Of a stretch of DNA of 58,246 nucleotides, positions 49,394 through 58,246 are shown piece by piece; position 1 is the stretch's first letter; each line of letters opens with the position of its first letter. Source of the stretch: Oligoflexia bacterium. Lineage in GTDB: Bacteria > Bdellovibrionota > UBA1018. A program made the translations under genes and the position numbers. Location: contig CAITVN010000057.1 in assembly GCA_903895855.1 (NCBI GenBank), positions 1-58,246 of the forward strand, read 5' to 3'. A model generated the notes under the pieces. The model ran no database searches. It saw only the letters and a program-made list of their open reading frames with translations, and was not told the origin of the DNA.

Positions 49394-50659
49394 TTACAGA
49401 TCTTGATCGTCAATTGAGCGTTCGGTGCGGCGGTCTTTCTTACAAGATGAACTCTCTTCGAAATTCTCAGAAGCGGCATCAGAAAAATCTGCCGCCATTT
49501 GATCTCTCAATTTTTTTACCGCATCGGGATCTTCAAAAAAAATTCCAAACTCACGATTGCTACTCAATGAAGTTTGTGACCCATTCACCGACCCTACCCA
49601 CCCGCGTGCATCGTCAACTACAATCGCCTTTGCGTGCAAATAGCCTGGTCTGCCGTGAATCTTCTGGCTAGACGTAAAAAATCGAACTTTGGCACCCACC
49701 GACTCGAGCGTCTGAAAGAATTTTTTTTCTTTCTTAATGTCGGCTGCTTTTGGTTTTCTAAAAGCGCAAATACTGGCAACCTGAACGCTTACTTGACGCC
49801 CCTTTTTCGCCGAATCAATGAGAGCCTGAATCAAGTGCTTGTCGTGAATGTACTGATTCTGTATTCGTACCGAGCTCTTTGCCGACTCGATAAACGCAAC
49901 GATCGGTGACAGAGAGTGTGGACTCACCGTCACTTTCTTAGATACCTGGTTGCCGAGCCTCGATCTGAGGTCGTACTTCACGCCATTGATATCGCTATCG
50001 AACGTAGTCATCAAGGACTCAACTACATCGCGATCAGAGCTCACCACATGATAATCGCGATTACACCGTTTAGGTTTTTCATCTAACAAACAGAGATTAG
50101 AAGCCTCGAAATTTCCGGTGCTAATGAGAGCCTTCTGCGAAGACGTACCGCGATCGACCACCGCAACTTTTCCGTGTTGATAGCAGGGCCTCTTGGGGTC
50201 GCCACAAAACAGTGACTTATTAAAGGCCTCAAAACGTCCGCCTGACGCAACAATCTCTTTTACCAGTTTTCGTTGATCGTCACAGTCTAATAGACTCGCC
50301 TTCTTCGGTTCACGGCCACGACGCTTCTTCTTGGAGCCGCCGGCATGGGCTGCTGCATAACCGCCCTTTGCTTTAATCACGTCATCTGAAAAAAGTGAGC
50401 ACCCTTCTTCGAGAGGATTGGGGTCTTTGAGAATTCGAATCTTCACGCCCCGATGAATCGCATCACGAAGCGAGCGCCTAACCGTTTTGCTACCCATCGT
50501 GTAAATTTCAATATCAATGGTCTTCTTAGCGACGGCAATCATTTCAATGAGTGGGCTCGGCTCATGCCCGAGAAAAAGGCGGTTTACCTGCGGCGCTGCC
50601 TCTGATTGACTAGCCCACTGAAAAATGAACGTCATCGCGACAACGACCACGATTCTCAT
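49394..50659 (-). CDS. Exported phospholipase D-family protein (two HKD motifs)
   Basis: Two complete HKD motifs: H162-K164-D169 in CYQHGKVAVVDRG and H342-K344-D349 in YLHAKAIVVDDARGWVGSVNGS. A signal peptide covers residues 1-21 (MRIVVVVAMTFIFQWASQSE, AA). Basic stretch KKKRRGREPKK near residue 110. The start is ATG at 50659, which overlaps the tatC stop (ATGA); the longer frame from 50683 would lie inside tatC. It is similar in plan to the other phospholipase D in the window (31596-33020) but not a close copy. Probably a periplasmic or secreted phospholipase or nuclease. No twin-arginine motif, so the coupling to tatC is not explained by its own export route. Confidence 0.85.
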   Translation of the reverse strand: MRIVVVVAMTFIFQWASQSEAAPQVNRLFLGHEPSPLIEMIAVAKKTIDIEIYTMGSKTVRRSLRDAIHRGVKIRILKDPNPLEEGCSLFSDDVIKAKGGYAAAHAGGSKKKRRGREPKKASLLDCDDQRKLVKEIVASGGRFEAFNKSLFCGDPKRPCYQHGKVAVVDRGTSSQKALISTGNFEASNLCLLDEKPKRCNRDYHVVSSDRDVVESLMTTFDSDINGVKYDLRSRLGNQVSKKVTVSPHSLSPIVAFIESAKSSVRIQNQYIHDKHLIQALIDSAKKGRQVSVQVASICAFRKPKAADIKKEKKFFQTLESVGAKVRFFTSSQKIHGRPGYLHAKAIVVDDARGWVGSVNGSQTSLSSNREFGIFFEDPDAVKKLRDQMAADFSDAASENFEESSSCKKDRRTERSIDDQDL

Positions 50660-51543
50660 AGCTCGTCTGATTTGCCTGCCCACGAGTGCGGCTCTTTCGT
50701 TTCAGTTGAGTTTGCTGCCTCTTTTGGCGGGCGCCTTTTTTCAGAAAACGCAATGATCAGAATCGCTCCTTCGTACATTAATAAAAGAGGTGCCAACAAA
50801 ATAAGCATAGAAACCGCATCAGGAGGCGCAAAAAAAGCGGCTAAAATGGTCATTCCGATAATTGCATTTTTTCGTGACTGCTTTAACTGGGTCGAACTCA
50901 CCACTCCGAGTAACCCAAGAAGGGTGATGATCACCGGTATCTCGAAGGCCACCCCGAACAAAAGCATGAGCTTTAGGCAAGTCGAGTAATACGAATCAAT
51001 CGTCAACATCGGAACATCGGTCGGCGAACCATAAGTGACGAAAAATTTAAATCCGACCGGAAATAAAATATAATACGCGAAAAGCGCGCCGCCCACAAAA
51101 AACACAGAACTCACCACCACAAAGGGCACTGCATATTTGCGCTCTTGCGGGTAGAGTCCTGGTGCGATAAATCGCCACACCTCAGAAAAGAAGTAAGGTG
51201 AGAGAAAAACAAGCGAAGTGTATCCGGCAATTTTCAGGTGTGTTAAAAAATTCTCAAATAAACTCGTAAAATACAACTTCTGTTGATCTGGGGGTAGCAC
51301 TTTAAACAAAGGCGCCCGCAAGAATTGCAAAATCGGCTCTGAACAAAAATAAAATACAATAAAACCGGCAAAAAACACCCAAAGACAACGCATCAATCGC
51401 GAACGCAACTCTTCTAGGTGTTCAAAAAAACCCATGTTCTTGGCCTGACTAGGGTCGCCTGATGACTCACCCACGAGCCGGGGTGGCCGGTCGGGAATGC
51501 CTGTTTGACCTGATTGGGGCGACTGCGAGTTCGAATTTGCCAT
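50656..51543 (-). CDS. tatC: Twin-arginine translocase subunit TatC
   Basis: Six-helix receptor that binds RR signal peptides and exports folded proteins. FFEHLEELRSRLMRCLWVFFAGF is the family start, followed by FENFLTHLKIAGYTSLVFLSPYFFSEVWRFIAPGLYPQERKY and FGVAFEIPVIITLLGLLGVVSS. The N-terminus has an unusual 35-residue polar extension (NSQSPQSGQTGIPDRPPRLVG). tatA/B are not in the window. Its stop overlaps the phospholipase start (ATGA). Confidence 0.95.
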   Translation of the reverse strand: MANSNSQSPQSGQTGIPDRPPRLVGESSGDPSQAKNMGFFEHLEELRSRLMRCLWVFFAGFIVFYFCSEPILQFLRAPLFKVLPPDQQKLYFTSLFENFLTHLKIAGYTSLVFLSPYFFSEVWRFIAPGLYPQERKYAVPFVVVSSVFFVGGALFAYYILFPVGFKFFVTYGSPTDVPMLTIDSYYSTCLKLMLLFGVAFEIPVIITLLGLLGVVSSTQLKQSRKNAIIGMTILAAFFAPPDAVSMLILLAPLLLMYEGAILIIAFSEKRRPPKEAANSTETKEPHSWAGKSDEL

Positions 51544-51686
51544 AAATTGATAGAGGTTAGCTATAAGGCTTGCCGCGGTTTTAGGTCAAGAACCAGTTTG
51601 TACACTTTGTTACAATCTTTAACCTCGCTGAGAAGCATTACGCGCCAGACTTCTATAGATTCAGACTCAAGGAGACCTACTGAATT

Positions 51687-52121
51687 ATGAAGAAACTAAT
51701 GATATTTGTTATTCTCAGTGTTTTTGGAGCCCTCGCATTTGCCGGTTGTCGGCACCACTCGCCCGAGCAACGAGCCGAGTGGATCACTAAACGAATCGCG
51801 TCAGAATTGAACCTCGATGAAGCCCAAAAGGCCAAACTAAGCGAAGTGGCGAAGGCGATACTTGAGCAGCGCAAATCACACAAGGCACAAATGGATGCCA
51901 CCTTTGTCACCGTCACTGACGAAATCTTGAAGCCAGAACTCGATCGAAAGGTGGTTGAACAGGTATTTGAAGATCACCACAAAACGATGAAGCAAGACCT
52001 TGATATTGTCTTCGTGAAAGTTCAAGAGTTTCACCGCTCTCTGAAGCCTGAGCAAAAATCAAAGGCCGTTGAGAGACTAAAAGAACTGAAAGAGAAATTC
52101 TCAAACTGCCATGGTGACTAA
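51687..52121 (+). CDS. Spy/CpxP-like periplasmic lipoprotein
   Basis: Helical envelope protein of 144 residues. Lipoprotein signal MKKLMIFVILSVFGALAFAGC (Cys21). LNLDEAQKAKLSEVAKAILEQ and SLKPEQKSKAVERLKELKE match the LTxxQ-type repeats of Spy and CpxP, which act as chaperones and dampen the sensor kinase. The following two genes encode an OmpR-type regulator and a kinase, so it is probably both a target and a feedback inhibitor of this system. A strong intrinsic terminator follows the gene. Confidence 0.75.
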   Translation: MKKLMIFVILSVFGALAFAGCRHHSPEQRAEWITKRIASELNLDEAQKAKLSEVAKAILEQRKSHKAQMDATFVTVTDEILKPELDRKVVEQVFEDHHKTMKQDLDIVFVKVQEFHRSLKPEQKSKAVERLKELKEKFSNCHGD

Positions 52122-52133
52122 TTTGAAATAATA

Positions 52134-52176
52134 GCTCAGACTGAGCGAAAACGACTCAGTCTGAGCCTGTTTTTTA
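52134..52176 (+). terminator. Intrinsic terminator between the Spy-like gene and the response regulator
   Basis: GCTCAGACTGAG (52134-52145) and CTCAGTCTGAGC (52155-52166) form a perfect 12-bp stem with a 9-nt loop, followed by CTGTTTTTTAG. The position suggests that the Spy-like lipoprotein is made in excess over the two-component genes, with partial read-through or a second promoter for them. Confidence 0.9.
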
Positions 52177-52207
52177 GATTGAACCCAATTGCAAGGAGAG
52201 TCCACTG

Positions 52208-52918
52208 ATGATTCGCGTGTTGATGATTGATGACGATCAAAAACTAGGCGCACTTCTGAAAGAGTATTTTGAAAAGCACTCCATACAGCTTCACGTTGAG
52301 TCTACCCCTAGCCGTGGACTCGCTGCGCTTGAAAGAGAAAGTCCCGAATTGGTTTTACTCGATGTGATGCTACCTGAAATCGACGGATTTGAAGTCTGTC
52401 GTCAGATTCGAAAATCATCAAATGTGCCCATACTGATGCTCACCGCCCGCGGCGAAGTGACCGACAAAGTGGTCGGACTCGAACTGGGGGCTGATGACTA
52501 CCTGTCGAAACCGTTTGAACCCAGAGAACTCGTCGCTAGAATATTGGCTATTCTTCGACGGGGGCAAACCACCCCAGAAAAAGGTGTAGTATGGGTATGC
52601 GATGAGATTCGGGTCGACATTGAGCGACGCGACGCCAGCCTTAGTGCTCGACCACTTTCACTGACGACGTCTGAATTTAGCTTGCTCAAAGTCTTTCTAG
52701 AAAACTCTGGCAAAGCACTGTCTCGTGACACCCTCATCGAAAAACTTCGCGGACTAGATTGGCAGGCCTTTGATCGGTCAATTGATATTTTAGTGAGCCG
52801 CCTAAGAACCAAACTCGGTGACGAATCTAAGAACCCGAAATACATCAAAACAGTTTGGGGAACCGGCTACCTCTGGATTCAGCCCCTAAAGCGTGAAATG
52901 AAACGAGAAAAATCATGA
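52208..52918 (+). CDS. OmpR-family response regulator (CpxR-like)
   Basis: Receiver domain with acidic D8-D10 (LMIDDDQKLG), phospho-acceptor D52 (LLDVMLPEIDGFE), T/S in MLTARGE and K102 in LSKPFEPRELVARI. The C-terminal winged helix has LTTSEFSLLKVFLENSGKALSRDTL and SIDILVSRLRTKLGD, then YIKTVWGTGYLW. AAGGAGAG upstream. Coupled by ATGA to the kinase gene. Context with a Spy/CpxP-like protein suggests envelope-stress control. Confidence 0.92.
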   Translation: MIRVLMIDDDQKLGALLKEYFEKHSIQLHVESTPSRGLAALERESPELVLLDVMLPEIDGFEVCRQIRKSSNVPILMLTARGEVTDKVVGLELGADDYLSKPFEPRELVARILAILRRGQTTPEKGVVWVCDEIRVDIERRDASLSARPLSLTTSEFSLLKVFLENSGKALSRDTLIEKLRGLDWQAFDRSIDILVSRLRTKLGDESKNPKYIKTVWGTGYLWIQPLKREMKREKS

Positions 52919-54309
52919 CACAGAAAGCTCAAAAAGATCGATTTGAAAGTGAAAATCTCTCATACCATTCGATATTTTTTCGACTGCTTCTGATTTTCGG
53001 TCTGAGCGGTATCATCTTAGTTTCGGGCCTTGGGCTTTTGCATCGAACCCTGTCGGGTATCACGGGACCTTTCGATGCCATTCAGCGATACTCAAGCCAT
53101 TACGCCGAACTCTTAGTAAAAGAACTAGGCACGCCACCTAATCACGCGCTTGCCGAAAAAATTGCTAACGATCAACACCTGGCTATCAAAGTCGTCGGCC
53201 CATCTGGCTCGCCTTTTGGCTTAGGTGAATCGAGCGATTCGTTTCAAACCACTCAATTTCGAGATTTTTTTCAAAAACCAAACCACGGCAACGCGCAAGA
53301 CCACACGGTTACCACTGCTTCGGGAGCCCAAATCACATACCTACACCAAGGTCGGCACTGGGTGATCGAACTCAAACAAGCAGGGTACCAATTTCTGTTT
53401 TCGCCCGAATTGCCGAACTTCGATAATCGAAGCGAGTTTTGGTTTCTTGCCTCGATTTGGGTACTTTTCATTCTAGCGACTACTTACTTTTTGGTGCGGC
53501 GTTTATTAAAACCGGTTTCACTCTTGGTTGACGGTGTCAACCGAATGGGGGCGGGTGATCTCGCTTATCGAATTGATACGTGTCGCCCCAAGGGTGAGTT
53601 TCGCTTAATGGCCAATGCCTTCAACACGATGGCCGAAAAAATACAGACAATCATTCAATCAAAACAGCAGCTGCTACTCGATGTGAGTCACGAGTACCGG
53701 TCACCCTTAACGCGACTTAAAGTAGCTCTCGAGCTTTTACCTTCAAGCGCGACCCTCTCTGGAATGAAGGACGACATTAGCGACCTTGAAATGATGACCA
53801 CTGAAATCTTAGAATCAGCCCAATTAGATTCTTCTGGCTCTAGCCTAAAAAAAACCAACTTTAACGCCGGAGAATTTGCACGCTCGATTCAAGAAAACTT
53901 CAAGAACTACCCGATTCAATGGAGGCTTTCGCTTGAAAATGAGATCGAAAACTCGGTCACTCTCTACGCAGACGAAATGCGTTTGAAAATTGCCATTAAA
54001 AACCTCGTTGAGAATGCACTAAAATATTCACCTCACGATTCAATTGTCGTTTCATTTTCAGCAAGTTTTTCGCGACCACTTGTTATTTCGGTGAAAGACT
54101 ACGGCGAGGGCATTGCCGCAGCCGAACTCAATAAAATCTTTGATCCTTTCTACCGCATTGACCTTGCCCGAACAAAAAAAGAGCGCGGTGGCTATGGGCT
54201 TGGATTATCGTTAGTAAAGAAAATAGTCGACGCTCACCAGGGTAAAATTGAAGTTCACTCTGAAGTAGGCAAGGGCTCAGAATTCATCATTGAGCTGCCG
54301 ACTAGTTAA
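52915..54309 (+). CDS. Membrane sensor histidine kinase (CpxA-like)
   Basis: Two membrane helices (about 21-43 and 175-194) enclose a periplasmic domain; HAMP follows (RRLLKPVSLLVDGVNRMGAGDL). The H-box is H259 in LLLDVSHEYRSPLTRLKVA; the ATPase domain has KNLVENALKYSP, DYGEGIAAAELNKIFDPFYR and GGYGLGLSLVKKI. Length (464 aa) is normal. It probably phosphorylates the regulator encoded upstream. The gene overlaps that gene by 4 bp. Confidence 0.92.
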   Translation: MTQKAQKDRFESENLSYHSIFFRLLLIFGLSGIILVSGLGLLHRTLSGITGPFDAIQRYSSHYAELLVKELGTPPNHALAEKIANDQHLAIKVVGPSGSPFGLGESSDSFQTTQFRDFFQKPNHGNAQDHTVTTASGAQITYLHQGRHWVIELKQAGYQFLFSPELPNFDNRSEFWFLASIWVLFILATTYFLVRRLLKPVSLLVDGVNRMGAGDLAYRIDTCRPKGEFRLMANAFNTMAEKIQTIIQSKQQLLLDVSHEYRSPLTRLKVALELLPSSATLSGMKDDISDLEMMTTEILESAQLDSSGSSLKKTNFNAGEFARSIQENFKNYPIQWRLSLENEIENSVTLYADEMRLKIAIKNLVENALKYSPHDSIVVSFSASFSRPLVISVKDYGEGIAAAELNKIFDPFYRIDLARTKKERGGYGLGLSLVKKIVDAHQGKIEVHSEVGKGSEFIIELPTS

Positions 54310-54325
54310 GGCGACCACTCAAGTG

Positions 54326-54937
54326 CTACTGCAGGTCTTTCTTAATATTCGCGTTCGGAATAATGCCCGCGTCTTGTAGCGACTTCGCCGCCTTTTCGCT
54401 CTTTGTGCGAAGCCAAAGATCGTAAATACGAAGAATGTCTTTTTCTGATTTTGGCGAGGTCTTTTCGCTGATTTCGGCCAAAACATCGACGAAGACTGAA
54501 AATTTTTCAGCAAGTTCGTGATACATTTTTCTCACGGCTTGCTCTTCGAGCATGTGTGAAACTTGATTGTAGGCTCTACCGCCGAGTTCAATGTAATAGT
54601 CAACATCAACCAGTTTGCGAGAAAGACTATCTTGAAAATATCCAGCGGTGTACAGCGAAACGTCTCCGATCTGTCTCAGCAAACTTCGTTGCACTTCGTG
54701 AGAGTCTTGTTCGAGGGCCTCTTTCAGCTTGATCGCCAGAGGTTCGTCTCGCACGTTTCCTTCAGAATCTTTGGTATAGAGCTTGTCTGTCGTGATGAAC
54801 TGATTGAGTAAATTGACCAAATAGAATTCGGTCTCAGGCTGAGGCTTGACGTGATGTTTGTCTAACGCCTCATTAACCAATTCGTAAAAGTATTCTTGTG
54901 GCTGAACCACTAATTTGAGTTTTGATTCACCGTTCAT
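54326..54937 (-). CDS. Cytosolic helical protein of unknown function
   Basis: 203 residues, no signal or membrane helix, nearly all helical (FYELVNEALDKHHVKPQPETEFYLVNLLNQF, SLLRQIGDVSLYTAGYFQDSL, YNQVSHMLEEQAVRKMYHELAEKF). The pattern of a conserved cytosolic protein in Bdellovibrio and Myxococcus relatives is recalled but no function is known. Ends with KSLQDAGIIPNANIKKDLQ. Single gene, tail-to-tail with the kinase. Confidence 0.55.
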   Translation of the reverse strand: MNGESKLKLVVQPQEYFYELVNEALDKHHVKPQPETEFYLVNLLNQFITTDKLYTKDSEGNVRDEPLAIKLKEALEQDSHEVQRSLLRQIGDVSLYTAGYFQDSLSRKLVDVDYYIELGGRAYNQVSHMLEEQAVRKMYHELAEKFSVFVDVLAEISEKTSPKSEKDILRIYDLWLRTKSEKAAKSLQDAGIIPNANIKKDLQ

Positions 54938-55093
54938 GCTTCTTACCTATCGGCAATGTCGCAGATGAATATTAGACTATTTTATGCGGTTACTGTGCAG
55001 CGAGTTGCCTAACCTTCATTTTACGCTAGATTTAGCCAGAGTCAACCTGCGTACGGCCGTCGCAGTCAAAGTCGACACATTATTATCTAAAAT

Positions 55094-56929
55094 CTATTTA
55101 TGACAATTTCCGGCGCAGCTTGGACTGAGATTCATGACTTTTCCAAGTCGCTTAGTATCGTGACAGGCTCCGGCGGCGCCTCCGCACCCCACCCCAAAAC
55201 TGATGGTCTCTTGGTAAGTTTTTGGCGCCCGCGGGCTCTCAAGCCTGAAGTTCATGTGACCTAAATCGGGTTTACCCCACCCCTGGTCATAATCTTTGCC
55301 ACCGAGCCAATCAACAAACCGAGGGTGCGGATAATTTTGGTGGCAAACATTGCACTTGTAGACTCTATCTGATGTGAACATCGTCTTCACATTCAACGGT
55401 TGCGCATCGATTGGTGCAATCGATTCGTGACAACCAAAACAGCTCGTTTGATATTTCTGCAGGTCAAATTTGTCGTCCGGGGTAATCATGAGAGCCACAT
55501 GGTTCCAGTTCGACTGCATGCTATGAGGGTAGAGACTGTGACACTGCAAACAACTCACCTTTGACGTGCCACCTTTCATATCTGTTCCATGACAGGCGGT
55601 CGCACACCCTGCCCATTTTCTTGAATTCAGATAGGCTACCCCATGGACGCCTTTGCCTGACCATCCAGGTTGAATGTGGGGGTAATAATTTGAATTGTTA
55701 TGACATGAAAAGCAGCTCTTTTGCGACGCTCCGCCCTTAAAATCTAGGCCGTGGCAAGCTTGACAGAGCAACGGGTTTGCCTTGTAATCTTTACTGTGAA
55801 CGATACCGTTTGAGTACCGAACTTCGACGGTACACGGTACCATGTTTTCCATTCCATCATCTGAATCACACCACGACTGTGCCGTGCCAATTGGGTGCTT
55901 GCTTTTTCCTGGACCATGGCAACTCACACAACCCGGAGCGGTGGCAGTGCCGGTGAGATTGACTCCATGACAAAGGCTGCATTCTTTAGGGTTTCCCTGA
56001 AGAGTGGTCACCAACGTCTGGCCGTGGCCATTGGCCTGAGTTTTCCAACTAGGCGTATGTAATAATGGGTAGGTCGTGTGACAACTGACGCAGGAGGTGG
56101 CAACTATCGAGGCTCCCGGCCATTTCTTGCCACCTTCAAGGGTAGCCCCATGGCATTGTTTGCATTCAGTTGTGCCCTTTTCAAGCGCCCACGCTCCATG
56201 CCCTGAGGTTTTCCAACTATCAGTCGTATGAACCTCAAGACTCGAGTGACAGCTCAAACACGATTTGGTTTGAAGTCCAGGGTTCGATGCCACCACGTAC
56301 TCTTGCCCCGTAGCATGGCAAGCTAAGCATGACATTTTTCCTAGAACTAGGTATTTTTCACCGTGAGCACCCTTCGCCCAATCAACATTACGGTGCTCGT
56401 TTGGCCAGAGATTGTGGCAAGAACTACACGACACCTTTGATAAACCACCATTCAAGTCAGCTCCGTGACATTTCGTCGCACAAGTTGCGGTAGACTTTTC
56501 TTTTACAAATTGCCCGTGAGCCGTAATTTTTCCCCAATCTGATGAGTGCGGATAATCTTTGTGACACTTCGTACAACTAGGTGCGTTTGGGCTTATTCCG
56601 CCGTGGCAAACCAAACACTGACTCGCATCAGTCTGGCCGTCAGAGCGCACGAGAACACCGTGTTTCTCGGGCAATAGAAAATCCTTCGGATGCGGATAAA
56701 GTGCAACCCCTGAACTCAGCGTTGACGCCGATGAAGTCGAGCTTCGATTAGTCGAACTGGGGGTTCGGTTAGAGGCCGAACAATGCACAAAAGTAACTGC
56801 CAACAACACAACAAAGATGAATCGCCTTATGAGAGGTTCCACAATTTCTCTTCGGCAGGTCAAAACTAAATCTAAAATTTTTGTGATTCTTCTCGCCAGA
56901 CCACTCGGTGGCACTGAGTTTACTCTCAT
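55094..56929 (-). CDS. Large multihaem cytochrome c lipoprotein
   Basis: 611 residues with 14 standard CxxCH haem-binding motifs (CLVCH, CTKCH, CSSCH, CLACH, CLSCH, CKQCH, CVSCH, CSLCH, CVSCH, CQACH, CFSCH, CLQCH, CFGCH, CNVCH), three CxxxCH (CATKCH, CATACH, CAGNCH) and one longer-spaced motif (CGGAAGACH). Repeating 'HG...C..CHG...GG..K.SC..CH' units point to duplicated modules. A membrane-like segment ends in a lipobox (VTFVHC, about residue 50), so it is probably an outer-membrane-linked or periplasmic electron carrier. Its ATG overlaps the previous stop (ATGA), although the n-region is long (37 residues); GTG at about codon 30 would be a shorter alternative. Electron partners unknown. Confidence 0.85.
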   Translation of the reverse strand: MRVNSVPPSGLARRITKILDLVLTCRREIVEPLIRRFIFVVLLAVTFVHCSASNRTPSSTNRSSTSSASTLSSGVALYPHPKDFLLPEKHGVLVRSDGQTDASQCLVCHGGISPNAPSCTKCHKDYPHSSDWGKITAHGQFVKEKSTATCATKCHGADLNGGLSKVSCSSCHNLWPNEHRNVDWAKGAHGEKYLVLGKMSCLACHATGQEYVVASNPGLQTKSCLSCHSSLEVHTTDSWKTSGHGAWALEKGTTECKQCHGATLEGGKKWPGASIVATSCVSCHTTYPLLHTPSWKTQANGHGQTLVTTLQGNPKECSLCHGVNLTGTATAPGCVSCHGPGKSKHPIGTAQSWCDSDDGMENMVPCTVEVRYSNGIVHSKDYKANPLLCQACHGLDFKGGASQKSCFSCHNNSNYYPHIQPGWSGKGVHGVAYLNSRKWAGCATACHGTDMKGGTSKVSCLQCHSLYPHSMQSNWNHVALMITPDDKFDLQKYQTSCFGCHESIAPIDAQPLNVKTMFTSDRVYKCNVCHQNYPHPRFVDWLGGKDYDQGWGKPDLGHMNFRLESPRAPKTYQETISFGVGCGGAAGACHDTKRLGKVMNLSPSCAGNCHK

Positions 56930-57810
56930 TTACCCCAGAAACAGCCAAATCTTTGGTTACAATCATCGGGCCCAGTGAGGGCTGAACAAGCCCGAGATCC
57001 TGAATTCGGATTCTTGCAAACAAAAGAGTCGTCAAGCGTAGTATAGCCGTACTGGTTAAACCACTTGCAGCCGTATCCAGAATTGCACGACTGGAAGTCA
57101 CTTACCTTGTTACAATCAAAAAGAACCGGATCATCTGAAGCGTAGATGCGCTTGCACTTACCTTCGCTCCATGAACATTGTAAAGACTGGGGACATTCAT
57201 ATGCTGTTTTGAAGTCGCTACAGTGAGTTCCAGTGTACTTAGCTCCACCAAAACCAGGTATATTTGAGCAAACCGAAATACTGTCCTCATTCGCTTTTGG
57301 TCTAGTGGCCACACACCCATTAATCCAACAATAATTGATTGAAAAATTTGAACAGTCAAATTCCTCAGATCCCGTTCCTTTGCAGCTTTCTACAGTCGCT
57401 GTGCCTTGAGTCTCTTCTTCCTTATTTGTTTTCCATTCGCACCCTGAAACGAGGCAGGAGTCTTGATCAATATATGAATCGCACGAAAGCTGAACTGGAG
57501 TACCGGTGCACGAAAAATCGGTCTTATCTTTTGGATTCATTTCAAAACACCAGTTTGCCCACGGTGGGATAAAACCACCCTGGCAGTCAACGGTGTCAAT
57601 GGGCTGAGATATCGGACGTTGAGCAAAATCACCAACTTGCTTATTGTATTCTGCAAGCGAATTACTGGGTCCAGGTTTGTATTTGCATCCTGAAATTTTG
57701 TCACAACCGAAACTATTACGATTCATGACTGAACACCTTGCAGTGCCCGAACATCGGCCAGAAGAACCGACAAGAAAGGGTCTACCACCACGGCTTGGTC
57801 GGCCTAAGAG
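56926..57810 (-). pseudogene. Cysteine-rich repeat protein lacking its 5' end
   Basis: Six copies of a cysteine module, C-[ST/K]-GT-x-C-x(7-9)-C-x4-GC-x-W, can be aligned, for example CTGTPVQLSCDSY...CLVSGCEW and CSALTGPDDCNQRFGCFW. The first ATG (57726) falls inside the first module: upstream in the same frame one reads GRCSGTARCSV, then PFLVGSSG, up to a TAG at 57811, without a start codon. So the signal peptide and start are missing and the gene was cut or rearranged near 57790-57813. If translated from 57726, the product (266 aa) would lack an export signal. It is coupled by ATGA to the multihaem cytochrome, so the two were probably exported partners. No family recognised. Confidence 0.6.
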
Positions 57811-57813
57811 CTA

Positions 57814-58217
57814 CCCTAAAACCGTTGTCGAACTTCTTAAGAAGCTTTATCGCGCGAGCGCTTCTGCAACGTTCGTCTTGGTAGATCGGGAGCTGAATCA
57901 TCATCGATTGGAAGGACGGAAAAGTACATTATTTGCGTTGAATTCGTGAAGATTTTAGTGAGTGCACGATTCGTACAAGAGAGAAAAGAAAAACAGTCCT
58001 GTTTTTTTCGTTTGACATCAAATCGGTGTATTTATTCCGATGCCATTTCTTTTTCTCAATGCGTGCTAAATCAGTGTGAGACCGCAACAGATGCGCCAAG
58101 AAGGTGCTGCCACTGAAACATTGGGGCCCGCCACAGTGAAGGTGCGCTGAATGACTGAATGAGGCTTTAAACGCGTGAAAATGCCTTTTTCAAACCCATG
58201 CTATAGCTGATTTACTT
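57814..58217. other. Tail region without a supported gene
   Basis: A plus-strand frame reads RLGRPKSYPKTVVELLKKLY and on to a stop at 57949; it could be a fragment of a transposase-like gene whose insertion cut the cysteine-rich gene, but no ends or motifs confirm it. TTGACA near 58013 has no good -10 partner. Nothing else was recognised. Confidence 0.3.
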
Positions 58218-58246
58218 ATGCAAATCAGTAATCAACCTTCGGTAGC
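58218..58246 (+). CDS. Possible start of a gene cut by the window edge
   Basis: ATG at 58218 begins MQISNQPSV and is open to the window end. No ribosome-binding site is visible; TATAGC lies 16 bp before it. Too short to identify. Confidence 0.2.

Noticed and set aside
57644..57949. 101-codon plus-strand frame at the right end
   Set aside because: Its first half is antisense to the convincing cysteine modules; only the last part (RLGRPKSYPKTVV...) might be a transposase remnant, and no ends were found.
1..58246. CRISPR arrays, tRNA or rRNA genes
   Set aside because: No regularly spaced direct repeats and no cloverleaf or rRNA core sequences were found on reading both strands by eye.

Overview
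The window looks like a chromosomal segment of a Gram-negative bacterium of the Bdellovibrio type (Bdellovibrionota or a close deltaproteobacterial relative). The evidence is: the ribosomal cluster rpsF-rpsR-DUF2232-rplI-dnaB; many exported or lipoprotein hydrolases (zinc proteases, two phospholipase D proteins, an L,D-transpeptidase-like protein, a clan CD protease-like protein); DUF4360 and TIGR02147-like proteins; and a Bacteroidetes/Bdellovibrio-style glycogen cluster. No tRNA, rRNA or CRISPR array was seen. The lineage is an inference from gene content, not from a marker-tree search.

Layout. 1-7.3 kb: a long palindrome, a YiiX-like exported cysteine peptidase, an AbiEii-type toxin-antitoxin pair with a palindromic operator, a solitary REP-type (HUH) transposase, an outer-membrane/lipoprotein pair and an AAA-DUF4143 ATPase. 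7.6-16.6 kb: a tightly coupled glycogen operon (GH133 debranching enzyme, GT4/5 synthase, GH57 amylase, and a giant GT3 synthase-GT35 phosphorylase fusion), facing an OPA-type sugar-phosphate transporter; then arfB. 18.4-21.2 kb: two nested insertion sequences, a complete IS256 inside a complete IS630 element that also carries an AbrB-like gene. 21.6-27.7 kb: an AT-richer five-gene minus-strand operon (small secreted peptide, radical SAM protein, cytosolic serine hydrolase, family 5 solute-binding lipoprotein, double-receiver hybrid histidine kinase). This is the best candidate for an undescribed system, possibly making and sensing a peptide signal.

28-37.5 kb: exported proteins, including a gluzincin-like and a metzincin-like protease, phospholipase D, an alpha/beta-hydrolase-like protein and a repeat-rich lipoprotein. 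37.5-42.5 kb: the core replication/ribosomal cluster and family 5 uracil-DNA glycosylase. 42.6-45.8 kb: an L,D-transpeptidase-like protein, a caspase-fold-like protein and small unknowns. 45.9-46.9 kb: about 1 kb without a convincing gene, holding a dense series of stem-loops that ends in a strong hairpin just before hpf, a candidate long structured RNA. 46.9-51.5 kb: hpf, DUF4360, a His/Pro-rich protein, a second phospholipase D coupled to tatC. 51.7-54.3 kb: a Spy/CpxP-like lipoprotein with an OmpR-type regulator and kinase. 54.3-58.2 kb: a cytosolic unknown, a large multihaem cytochrome c coupled to a cysteine-rich repeat protein that has lost its 5' end, and a mostly non-coding tail.

Working together: the glycogen operon and transporter form a carbon storage and turnover module; Spy-CpxR-CpxA is an envelope stress circuit; tatC and the numerous signal peptides fit a lifestyle based on secreted enzymes. 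Many starts were moved from the longest reading frame because of ribosome-binding sites, ATGA stop/start overlaps or signal peptides; these are stated in each entry.
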